64,000 nucleotides of DNA. It comes from Clostridia bacterium (GTDB lineage: Bacteria > Bacillota > Clostridia > Christensenellales > Aristaeellaceae). Location of the stretch: contig JAFRLY010000063.1 in the NCBI GenBank assembly GCA_017431005.1, positions 1 through 64,000 of the forward strand, written 5' to 3'. The notes beneath the pieces were generated by a model. That model was not told the origin of the DNA. It saw only the letters and a program-made list of their open reading frames with translations, and did no database searches. Every line of letters starts with the position of its first letter. Positions within the stretch are counted from its first letter, which is position 1. Below are positions 57,088 to 64,000 of this stretch, piece after piece. The translations under genes were made by a program, and so were the position numbers.

Positions 57088-59970
57088 TCATGCGCGGATC
57101 AGGTTTTCCAGGGTTTCAAACAGCGCTTCCGGCTCCACCGGCTTGCTCAGATGGGCGTTCAGCCCGGCCTGCATGCTGCGCTGCACGTCCTCGTCAAAGG
57201 CGTTGGCCGTCAGGGCGATGATCGGAACGGTCTTCGCGTCCGCCCGGTTCATGGTGCGGATCGTCCGCGTCGCCTCCAGTCCGTCCATCACCGGCATCCG
57301 CATATCCATCAGAATCGCGTCGTAGTATCCGGGCTCGTGCTCCGCGAACAGCTTCACGGCGACCTGCCCGTTTTCGGCGTGCTCCGCCTCCATTTCCCGC
57401 ATGGAGAGCACCATCATGATGATCTCCGCGTTGATGGGCATATCCTCCGCCAGCAGCACGCGCCGGCCTTTCAGGTCCGCCGTTTCCCGGATCAGCCGGG
57501 TGTTCTTGCGCCGGAAGGCCGCCCGGAATTCGTCCATCACGCTGCCGGCGAACAGGGGCTTCGCCACAAAGGTGTCCACGCCCGCCCCCCGGGCTTCGTC
57601 GGCGATATCCTCCCAGCTGTAGGAGGTCAGGATGATAATCGGCGTCTCATCGCCGACAGCGGCGCGGATGCAGCGCGTGGTTTCCACGCCGTCCATTCCC
57701 GGCATTTTCCAGTCCACCAGAATCAGGTCGTAGGGTTCCCGTCTGGCATGCCGGAGCTTCACCATTTCCAGCCCCTCCTCTCCGGACGGGGCGCTTTCGC
57801 AGGCGACGCCCACCTGGCCCAGAATGATCTGAGCGTGCTCGCAGGCGATGGGATCGTCGTCGATCACCAGCACGCACATCTCGTGCGGCTGCGGCATGCC
57901 GGCCTCCGCCGGCTCCGCGCTGTGGTTCGCGTTGCTCAGGGTCACCGTCACCGTGAAGGTGGTGCCCTTCCCCTTCTCGCTCTCCACCTCGATGTGGCCG
58001 TTCATGAGCTCCACGATGTTTTTCGTGATCGGCATGCCCAGCCCGGTGCTTCCGTACCGGGTCGTCGCGGAGGAATCCTCCTGCGAGAACGCGTCAAACA
58101 GCTTCGGCAGGTATTCGGGGCTCATGCCGATCCCGGTGTCGCGGACCGTGAAGCGCAGCGTTGATTTGTCCTTCAGCCGGGCGGTCTCCTCCACCCGGAA
58201 GAAGACGGATCCGCCCTCCGGCGTGAATTTGACCGCGTTGCCCAGAATGTTGATCATCACCTGGCGCAGCTTCATGTCATCGCCGATGTAATAATCCGCC
58301 ACGTTGCCGTCCGTCCGGCAGTCATAGGTGATCCCCTTGTCCCGGCACTGCCCGCTGATCATCGTGTTGACCTGCTCCAGCGCCTTGGCGAAGGAGAATT
58401 CCTCGTTTTTGATGACCATCCGGCCGCTCTCGATCCGGCTCATGTCCAGGATGTCGTTGATAATGCCCAGCAGATGGTGCGCGGAGGTTCCGATCTTTTC
58501 CAGGTATTCCCGGGTGCTGTCCGAGATGGCCGGGTCCGCCATGGCGATGTTGTTCAGCCCGATGATCGCGTTCATCGGTGTCCGGATCTCATGGCTCATG
58601 TTGGAAAGGAAGGCTGTTTTGGCTTTGTTGGCGTCCTCCGCGGCCGCCAGGGCTTCCGCCAGCTCCCTGCCTCTTTCCAGGGATTCCCGCATCTCCGCGT
58701 CAATGTTCGTGAAGCCCAGCCCCACGGCATGCACCTTGCTGTCGTCCCGCTGTCCGGGATGCCGCACGCCTGCCATCCGCAGCATTTCAAAGTGCTCGTG
58801 CCCGTGTCTGCTGCACAGGTACCGGTAGGCCGTGATCGGCTCTGTCGTCAGGGTTTCCCGCACATGGTCCGGATGGATGAATTTCAGGAAGCCCTCCTTG
58901 TATTTCTGATCCACGTACCGGTTGCAGTATTCGGTGAAGCGGGCCAGGTACGGAAAATGGATGCCCTCCGGCGTCTGGTCCGGATCGTTTTCGTCGGCGC
59001 GGTAGCACACGGCGTCGTCCGCGTCCAGGTCGATGTGGTATACGCTCCGGTAGTCCGACGCCATGGCGGTGATCATGCTGTTCAGTTCCTTCTGGCGCCT
59101 TTCCTGTTCCTGCAGCCGCTCCTGCATCGCCCGGCCCTGGCGGACCTCGTCGTCCACGTCCTTGAAGCCCATGGTCACGCCCATATGCCCGCCGGGCATG
59201 CGCATCTTTCCGAAATCAATCCGGTAATGCCGCGGGCCCGTCGGCAGCAGGCGCACGAAGTTGACGGAAAACTGGTTCCGCTTCTCAAACTGCTTCAGGA
59301 TATAGGGAAGGCCGATCTGCTCCTGCATTCTTTCCCGGTCTTCCTCCGCCACCATCGTGTTCACGTATTCGGTTTTGGTATCGGTGTATTTCGCGTGGCT
59401 CAGCGCGTTCCGGATTGCCTCCGTATGCACGGCGTCCATGTCCGTATGGTACAGCGAGCAGCTTTCCGTCACCACGTCGTTGATCAGCCAGACCGTGTTG
59501 TAGGCATTGGTCAGCGTGGCGATGACAGCCTCCTGCACCGCCGCGTCGATCTCCATCTTGGTTTTCTTTTCTGTAATGTCTGAAATGAACACGGTATAGA
59601 CGCCGCCGTAGGCTTCCGTCTGCGCGAAATGGCCGTAATCGTCCACCCAGCGCACGGCGCCGTCCTTCCGGGTAATCCGGTATTCGGCGTAGTCCATCTG
59701 CTCCCCGCTGTCCGAAATCTGCTGCGAGATGGACGCGCTGACGGCGTCATAGTCCTCCCGGTTCACCATTCCCCGGAAGGTGTATCCCGTCAGCTCCCTG
59801 AACTCCGCCTCATCCGCGCAGCCGAATATCTGAAAAACGGCCCTGTTGGCATACAGCAGCTCCTCCGGCTCTTCGGCTTTGTAGATGAAAAAGCCGCCGG
59901 GCATATGCCTGCCGATTTCCTCGATCACGGAAAATGTGGCATCATTCAGCTCAAATCGGTTTTCATGCAT
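57088..59970 (-). CDS. Cytoplasmic hybrid histidine kinase with two receiver domains
   Basis: A 960-residue sensor kinase without membrane helices. An N-terminal PAS domain (about residues 10-135) and further PAS-like sensor regions (about 140-275 and 300-425) lead to HisKA, with the phospho-acceptor His460 in FLSNMSHEIRTPMNAI. The ATPase domain follows, with N-box LGNAVKFTPEGG, G1 DTGIGM and G2 GSTGLGM. Two receiver domains follow, with phospho-sites Asp753 in LVDWKMPGMDG and Asp889 in LMDMRMPVMDG. No Hpt or output domain is present and no response regulator gene is adjacent. It is transcribed alone from a consensus promoter. Confidence 0.9.
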   Translation of the reverse strand: MHENRFELNDATFSVIEEIGRHMPGGFFIYKAEEPEELLYANRAVFQIFGCADEAEFRELTGYTFRGMVNREDYDAVSASISQQISDSGEQMDYAEYRITRKDGAVRWVDDYGHFAQTEAYGGVYTVFISDITEKKTKMEIDAAVQEAVIATLTNAYNTVWLINDVVTESCSLYHTDMDAVHTEAIRNALSHAKYTDTKTEYVNTMVAEEDRERMQEQIGLPYILKQFEKRNQFSVNFVRLLPTGPRHYRIDFGKMRMPGGHMGVTMGFKDVDDEVRQGRAMQERLQEQERRQKELNSMITAMASDYRSVYHIDLDADDAVCYRADENDPDQTPEGIHFPYLARFTEYCNRYVDQKYKEGFLKFIHPDHVRETLTTEPITAYRYLCSRHGHEHFEMLRMAGVRHPGQRDDSKVHAVGLGFTNIDAEMRESLERGRELAEALAAAEDANKAKTAFLSNMSHEIRTPMNAIIGLNNIAMADPAISDSTREYLEKIGTSAHHLLGIINDILDMSRIESGRMVIKNEEFSFAKALEQVNTMISGQCRDKGITYDCRTDGNVADYYIGDDMKLRQVMINILGNAVKFTPEGGSVFFRVEETARLKDKSTLRFTVRDTGIGMSPEYLPKLFDAFSQEDSSATTRYGSTGLGMPITKNIVELMNGHIEVESEKGKGTTFTVTVTLSNANHSAEPAEAGMPQPHEMCVLVIDDDPIACEHAQIILGQVGVACESAPSGEEGLEMVKLRHARREPYDLILVDWKMPGMDGVETTRCIRAAVGDETPIIILTSYSWEDIADEARGAGVDTFVAKPLFAGSVMDEFRAAFRRKNTRLIRETADLKGRRVLLAEDMPINAEIIMMVLSMREMEAEHAENGQVAVKLFAEHEPGYYDAILMDMRMPVMDGLEATRTIRTMNRADAKTVPIIALTANAFDEDVQRSMQAGLNAHLSKPVEPEALFETLENLIRA

Positions 59971-60018
59971 TGTCGGTTATCCTCCCCTGGCGGAACGCCG
60001 GCCGCGTATCTCTGATCC

Positions 60019-60047
60019 ATTTTATCATACGGAAGGACGGAAAACAA
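60019..60047 (-). promoter_or_regulatory. Promoter of hybrid histidine kinase
   Basis: On the minus strand TTGTTT (60042-60047) and TAAAAT (60019-60024) are separated by 17 bases, about 50 bases before the start. Confidence 0.6.
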
Positions 60048-60091
60048 CGAAAAACCGGCAGCACGGAAGGTCAGGCCTTCCCTGCTGCCGG
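60048..60091 (-). terminator. Terminator after AEC permease gene
   Basis: On the minus strand CCGGCAGCAGGGAAGG pairs with CCTTCCGTGCTGCCGG around a short loop and is followed by TTTTTCGTT. Confidence 0.85.
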
Positions 60092-60095
60092 GTGC

Positions 60096-61019
60096 TTACT
60101 GCAGAAACCGGGTGCCCAGGAAAATCACCAGGGGCAGGGTTCCCGCGAAGAACAGCGTGGACATCAGCACGGAGCGGGCTGCGAATTCCGGCTCCATGTC
60201 GTTCTGGATTGCGTATATGGACGTCAGCGTGGCGCAGGGGCACGCCAGATAGACCAGCAGGCACACCTTTCCGGCCGCGTCGATGTCCAGCAGCCGGATC
60301 AGGAGCATCAGCGTCAGCGGAATCAGCAGGTTCCGGATCAGCGTCACCGCGTAGGCCCGCTTTTCCTTCAGCACGGCGGTCAGCCTGTTCTCGGACATCA
60401 TCACGCCGATAATGATCAGCGACAGGGGCGAGATCATGGCCCCGGTATTGCTGACCACCGTCTGCACCGGGGACGGGAAATGCCATCTCAGCGCGAGCAT
60501 CACGATCAGGATCCCCGTCGCGATGTTCGGCAGCGTCAGCAGGTTCCGCCAGCTGAATTTTTTCCCGGTGAAGGCGCTTGCCTGCCAGGTGAAGAACAGC
60601 ACGTTGAACGCGACCAGCGCCACCGCGTTGTAAAGCACGGCGATCTCCCCGAACAGCGCCCGGCACAGGGGCAGCCCCAGGAAGGTGCAGTTCGGATACG
60701 TCAGCAGGGACGCCGTGGTGATCTTCATCGGCCGCTTCGTCTTCATCAGTGTCTGGATGCCCAGGGCGGCGGCCGTCGTCACGATGTAGGTCAGCAGAAT
60801 CAGCAGGGTGATCAGCGCGAAGCCTGTCAGCTCCTTCTGGCTCACCTCCTGGCTGGAGGCGGACAGAATCGTGAACGGCAGAATCAGGTCCGTGCAGATA
60901 CGGGTCAGATATTTCCGCTGGTCAGGCCTGATCAGCCCGGCCTTGCCTGAAATGTAGCCGATCACGACGTACAGCAGGATCACCAGAATCTGGGTGAACA
61001 CGATATCCATGGACGGCAT
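60096..61019 (-). CDS. AEC family permease (auxin efflux carrier-like)
   Basis: A 307-residue membrane transporter with about ten helices in two inverted halves. Typical are the opening IVFTQILVILLYVVIGYISGKAGLI, LYNAVALVAFNVLFF and the late VCLLVYLACPCATLTSIYA, which has the family CP motif at the broken helix. Related proteins carry organic acids such as malate. ATG 61019 is used because AGGGAG lies eight bases upstream; the GTG at 61037 precedes that site. It follows the GH28 gene by 14 bases. Confidence 0.82.
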   Translation of the reverse strand: MPSMDIVFTQILVILLYVVIGYISGKAGLIRPDQRKYLTRICTDLILPFTILSASSQEVSQKELTGFALITLLILLTYIVTTAAALGIQTLMKTKRPMKITTASLLTYPNCTFLGLPLCRALFGEIAVLYNAVALVAFNVLFFTWQASAFTGKKFSWRNLLTLPNIATGILIVMLALRWHFPSPVQTVVSNTGAMISPLSLIIIGVMMSENRLTAVLKEKRAYAVTLIRNLLIPLTLMLLIRLLDIDAAGKVCLLVYLACPCATLTSIYAIQNDMEPEFAARSVLMSTLFFAGTLPLVIFLGTRFLQ

Positions 61020-61033
61020 GCGTTTCTCTCCCT

Positions 61034-62254
61034 TCACCGGATCCAGCCGGTGTTTCCTCTCTCCTTATAATCCACCCGCAGGTTCTCCAGCCGGAAATCG
61101 CTCAGCTCGTAGCCGGTCAGGTCCTCCGGGGCCTGGCAGTACGTATCGCAGGTGACCTCGCACCGGCGCATGGTGATATGCCGGGCAGCGGAGGGCGGCA
61201 CGTCCGTCCGCTCTCCCGGATTGAAGAACTGCGTCCACCGGTGAACGTTCAGGAAGTTGTCCGCCTTTCCGGAAACGTCCTCAACCGTGATGTACTCGAA
61301 CAGCTGCGGCGTGTCCGGCCGGAACTTCAGCCACAGCAGGTTGAACCCGTCGTCCACCCGGATCCGGCGGAGGATCACGTTCCTGCAGTGAATCGCCTCG
61401 GAGCCCAGCGTCAGGCAGCCGTGGCTGTAGGCGTAATGGCAGTCCTCGATCAGGATGCGCTCGTTGCTCCCGTTCTCCGGCTGCCGGTCCGCCCAGGGAC
61501 CCTTGCCGCCCTTCAGCGCGACCCCGTCGTCGTTGACGTGGATTTCGCAGCCCTTCACCAGCACGTCCTCGCAGGCGTCAATGTCGATGGCGTCCGTGCT
61601 CGGCGCCTTCACGGGCTCATAGGGGGAATAAAAGGAGCAGTTCAGATATTTCACGTACCGGCAGCGGTACACATGGCTGGTCCAGAACGCGGCGTTCTGC
61701 AGCCGCAGCCCGGAGATCGTCACGTTCCGGCTGCTCGAGATGAACACCAGCCGGGGCCGCTGCTCGTCCTTGTTGGTGCACTCCGGGTTCCAGCTTCTTC
61801 TCTGCCAGAACGCCTTCCAGGAGCGCAGGCCGTTCCCGTCGATCGTGCCGGGGCCGGAAAGGGTGAACCCGTCGCAGCGGTCCGCGTTGATCAGTGCGGG
61901 CAGGTACAGGCAGCTTTCCCCCTCGATCCGGGTTTCCGTGACCGGATAGTCCGCGGGATCGTCGCTGCCCAGCAGCACGGCGCCCTCGGCAATGTACAGG
62001 TGCACGCCCGGACGGAAGAACAGCGCGCCGCTCATCCAGGTGCCTGCGGGAATCACCAGCACGCCTCCCCCGTTTTCATGCGTCCGGTCAATCAGCGCCT
62101 GGATCTCCGCCGTATGGATCCTTCCGTCCGGCCGGATCCCGGCCTCCGCCAGGGAGCATGCCGGGCCCATGGCGCTCAGCTCCGGCGCTTCGGTCTCTCC
62201 GAACCATTTCTCCATCGGGGTGCCGTCGGGAAAGCATTTTTCTGCCGCTCTCAT
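61034..62254 (-). CDS. GH28 family pectin-degrading glycosidase
   Basis: A 406-residue right-handed beta-helix enzyme of GH28 (polygalacturonase/rhamnogalacturonidase type). The catalytic motifs are STDAIDIDACEDV, INDD-like HVNDDGVALKGG and SHGCLTLGSE, with RIRVDDGFNLLWLKF in the later strand. There is no signal peptide, so it is an intracellular exo-type enzyme acting on imported pectin fragments. It lies between two AEC permease genes with gaps of 14 and 21 bases, so the three form one operon. Confidence 0.88.
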   Translation of the reverse strand: MRAAEKCFPDGTPMEKWFGETEAPELSAMGPACSLAEAGIRPDGRIHTAEIQALIDRTHENGGGVLVIPAGTWMSGALFFRPGVHLYIAEGAVLLGSDDPADYPVTETRIEGESCLYLPALINADRCDGFTLSGPGTIDGNGLRSWKAFWQRRSWNPECTNKDEQRPRLVFISSSRNVTISGLRLQNAAFWTSHVYRCRYVKYLNCSFYSPYEPVKAPSTDAIDIDACEDVLVKGCEIHVNDDGVALKGGKGPWADRQPENGSNERILIEDCHYAYSHGCLTLGSEAIHCRNVILRRIRVDDGFNLLWLKFRPDTPQLFEYITVEDVSGKADNFLNVHRWTQFFNPGERTDVPPSAARHITMRRCEVTCDTYCQAPEDLTGYELSDFRLENLRVDYKERGNTGWIR

Positions 62255-62275
62255 CTGTCAACCTCCGTCCTTCTC

Positions 62276-63193
62276 TTACCACAGCCGGGAAGCGATCCAC
62301 ACGATGCAGGGAATGGACAGCAGGGAAAGCGCTGTGGAAAGGATCACCGTTTCCACGGCGTAGCCGTAATCCTTGCCGTGCAGCTGCGCGTAAACCGCGA
62401 CGTTGACGCCCACAGGGCAGCTGCAGGCCAGCAGCAGGGCCAGCTTCATGTCATGCATTTCCGCGGGCAGCAGGCACAGCAGGACCAGGCTCAGCGCCGG
62501 AATCAGCAGCAGCCGCGTGCCTGCCACGGCGTACAGGGCTTTCCTGCGGATCAGGTCCCGGATATCGATCTGCGCCAGGTAAACGCCCACGGTGAACATG
62601 GCCAGGGGCGTGTTCAGCGACGCCACGGTCGTCAGGCAGCCGTCGATCAGCGCCGGCAGCTTCAGCTGGGTGAAGAAGAGAATCAGGCCGATGATGATCG
62701 CGATGACGAACGGCGCCTGAATCAGCTTCTTCGGCTCAAAGCCCTGCCGGACCGGCTGTCCGTTCATGATGGAAACGCCGTAGGTCCACTGGCCCACATT
62801 CAGGAAGGCGATAAAGCAGGCCACGTAAAAAACGGCGCCCTGCCCGATGGATGCGATCATCAGGGGAACGCCGAAAAAACCGGGGTTTGAGAAAGCGCCG
62901 GCAAAAGAGGCAATGGCATCCTTCCGGAAAATGATCCGGGAAACCAGGATGGACAGCAGAAGCAGCACGGCTGCCGCCGCGCCGCTGTACAGCATGCCCA
63001 GCATGTGCTCCGTCGTTCTTTCCACCCGGAAGCCGTTGATAATGACAGCCGGAAGCGCGAGATAAATCAGGATGTTGCCCAGGCCCCTGCTGCCCTCCAG
63101 GGTAATCTTGCGGCCCCTGAACAGCAGGAAACCCAGCCCTGCCAGAACGAACATCTGCAGAATCTGCCGGACCAGAATCAGAATGACGTCCAT
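62276..63193 (-). CDS. AEC family permease (second copy)
   Basis: A 305-residue AEC-type transporter with about ten helices. It opens ILVRQILQMFVLAGLGFLLF and RGLGNILIYLALPAVIINGF, has FSNPGFFGVPLMIASIGQGAVFYVA at the first broken helix and LALLLACSCPVGVNVAVYA at the second. It is clearly different from the paralogue at 60096-61019. It is the first gene of the AEC-GH28-AEC run, with GAGGGA before ATG 63193. The transported acid is unknown; a uronate or related pectin product is suggested by context. Confidence 0.82.
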   Translation of the reverse strand: MDVILILVRQILQMFVLAGLGFLLFRGRKITLEGSRGLGNILIYLALPAVIINGFRVERTTEHMLGMLYSGAAAAVLLLLSILVSRIIFRKDAIASFAGAFSNPGFFGVPLMIASIGQGAVFYVACFIAFLNVGQWTYGVSIMNGQPVRQGFEPKKLIQAPFVIAIIIGLILFFTQLKLPALIDGCLTTVASLNTPLAMFTVGVYLAQIDIRDLIRRKALYAVAGTRLLLIPALSLVLLCLLPAEMHDMKLALLLACSCPVGVNVAVYAQLHGKDYGYAVETVILSTALSLLSIPCIVWIASRLW

Positions 63194-63302
63194 CGGTATC
63201 CCTCATTCATCCGTTTGTCCTGCCGCCCGGGCAGGCATGAATGATTGTCCATCTTTTGGCGGACGTTGTCAATCACTTCCGCGGCCGGGGATTCCTGTTC
63301 CG

Positions 63303-64000
63303 TCACCGGACCTCCCTGCGGATGTCCTCCAGGGAAAGATCGTTGGCCTCGGCCAGCGCGGCCAGGTCGTCATATTCTGCCTTCATCTTCCGCACGCCCA
63401 GGCCGTGCGCCTTCTTCACGCGCACGGAGCCGTAAACGGTTTCCACCGTTTCGATGCTCCGGTCCAGCACATAGCGGTCCATATCCTGCCGGCGGATGCC
63501 CAGCGTCGTGGTATGCTTCATCATCAGCGCGGCCATCCAGTCCGCGTCCTCCGGCCTGCAGAGCACGCTCAGCAGGATCCCCGGGCGGGATTTCTTCATC
63601 CCGATCGCCTGGGTGTACACGTCCAGCGCGCCGGCCTTCAGCAGTGCCTGCATCGCGAAGCTGACGGCCTCGCCGGTCATGTCGTCAAGGTTGCATTCCA
63701 GCTTCACGATCCGGTCCCGGCTGCCCGCGCTCTCCCCGAGGAACGCGCGCACGCAGTTGGCCCGCTCGAAATCCTTCTTCCCCATTCCGTAGCCGATGGC
63801 CTCCACGGCCATCACCGGCCGGTCGCCGAAGGAGGATACGAAGTGCTTCAGCAGCGCGGCGCCGGTGGGTGTGCACAGCTCGCCCTGAACCTGCCCGCCG
63901 TAGGTCGGAATGCCGCTCAGGATCAGCGCCGTCGCCGGAGCGGGCACCGGCAGAATTCCGTGGGCGCAGCGCACGGAACCGCTGCCCACATGCACCGGGG
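63303..64000 (-). CDS. larC: LarC nickel-insertion protein for pincer cofactor (5' truncated by window)
   Basis: About 230 residues of the C-terminal part of a LarC-like protein. LarC inserts nickel into the pyridinium pincer cofactor of lactate racemase. Recognisable are CAHGILPVPAPATALIL, ELCTPTGAALLKHF, GYGMGKKDFE and VKLECNLDDMTGEAVSFAMQ. The gene enters from beyond 64000, so its start is not seen. Neither lar partner genes nor a racemase are inside the window. The C-terminal KMKAEYDDLAALAEA ends normally. Confidence 0.88.
   Translation of the reverse strand, partial: PVHVGSGSVRCAHGILPVPAPATALILSGIPTYGGQVQGELCTPTGAALLKHFVSSFGDRPVMAVEAIGYGMGKKDFERANCVRAFLGESAGSRDRIVKLECNLDDMTGEAVSFAMQALLKAGALDVYTQAIGMKKSRPGILLSVLCRPEDADWMAALMMKHTTTLGIRRQDMDRYVLDRSIETVETVYGSVRVKKAHGLGVRKMKAEYDDLAALAEANDLSLEDIRREVR

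Noticed and set aside
1-64000. CRISPR array, insertion sequences, rRNA operon or replication origin
   Set aside because: No regularly spaced direct repeats, transposase motifs, rRNA sequence or DnaA-box cluster was seen on reading both strands.

Overview
The window looks like chromosomal DNA of an anaerobic, plant-polysaccharide-degrading member of the Clostridia (Bacillota), probably a gut or rumen organism. The reasons are strong GGAGG-type ribosome binding sites, a ruvC-ruvA-ruvB-queA cluster, a DivIC/FtsL-like gene, CorA, a Ppx/GppA phosphatase and many unlinked glycoside hydrolases (GH2, GH3 twice, GH5, GH28, GH31, two of the GH36/GH27 type). A narrower placement such as Christensenellales/Aristaeella-like is only a guess from the high-GC style and the recurrent MKKL(I/V)GLMLAVMM signal peptides. 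From about 6 kb on the DNA is GC-rich. The first 5.2 kb are visibly richer in A+T and look acquired.

Layout. 1-5.3 kb: an accessory island of single-gene modules (tail of a hydrolase-like gene, GNAT, C39-like cysteine-peptidase fold, methyltransferase, zinc-phospholipase-like protein, nucleotidyltransferase), followed by two secreted proteins. Related copies of a degenerate 25-35 nt repeat sit in each of the first five gaps. 5.3-8 kb: two 51-nt hairpin repeats with compensatory stem changes, a small membrane protein, tRNA-Arg(ACG) and a hipBA toxin-antitoxin pair with a clear autoregulated promoter. 8-18 kb: flotillin, two secreted proteins, a GH31 enzyme, CorA, GNAT, and a redox operon (glutathione peroxidase, nitroreductase, iron alcohol dehydrogenase) led by a truncated TSUP permease and facing a TetR regulator whose likely operator lies inside that promoter.

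18-40.5 kb: carbohydrate region. It holds two GH36-type genes, the second fused out of frame to the first codons of a lost sugar-binding protein; an esterase, a sugar isomerase-like protein and an acyltransferase-like protein; a glutaredoxin, an S41 peptidase and a DUF4886 protein; a GH2-GH3 operon behind an AraC regulator; a carboxylesterase; and a GH3-ROK kinase-P-loop kinase operon. Both GH3 enzymes have the reversed domain order. 40.5-48.4 kb: secreted cyclophilin plus a divergent Lgt homologue, a MATE-LRR-phosphodiester glycosidase operon, GH5, and a secreted NlpC/P60 protein.

48.4-49.5 kb: a gene graveyard with remnants of a GH3 N-acetylhexosaminidase and of methyltransferases. In its middle, just downstream of a promoter, is a candidate structured RNA with nested helices and a tandem GA/GA internal loop. 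49.5-64 kb: LCM-type methyltransferase, Ppx/GppA, DivIC-like protein, ruvCAB-queA, a VTC-DUF4956 pair, a large cytoplasmic hybrid histidine kinase, GH28 flanked by two AEC permeases, and the 3' part of larC.

The genes fit a cell that breaks plant glycans into sugars (GH enzymes and esterases) and phosphorylates them (ROK and P-loop kinases), with separate redox-defence and envelope modules. Start codons were chosen from visible Shine-Dalgarno spacing. Family names come from motif recognition only; no database search was run.
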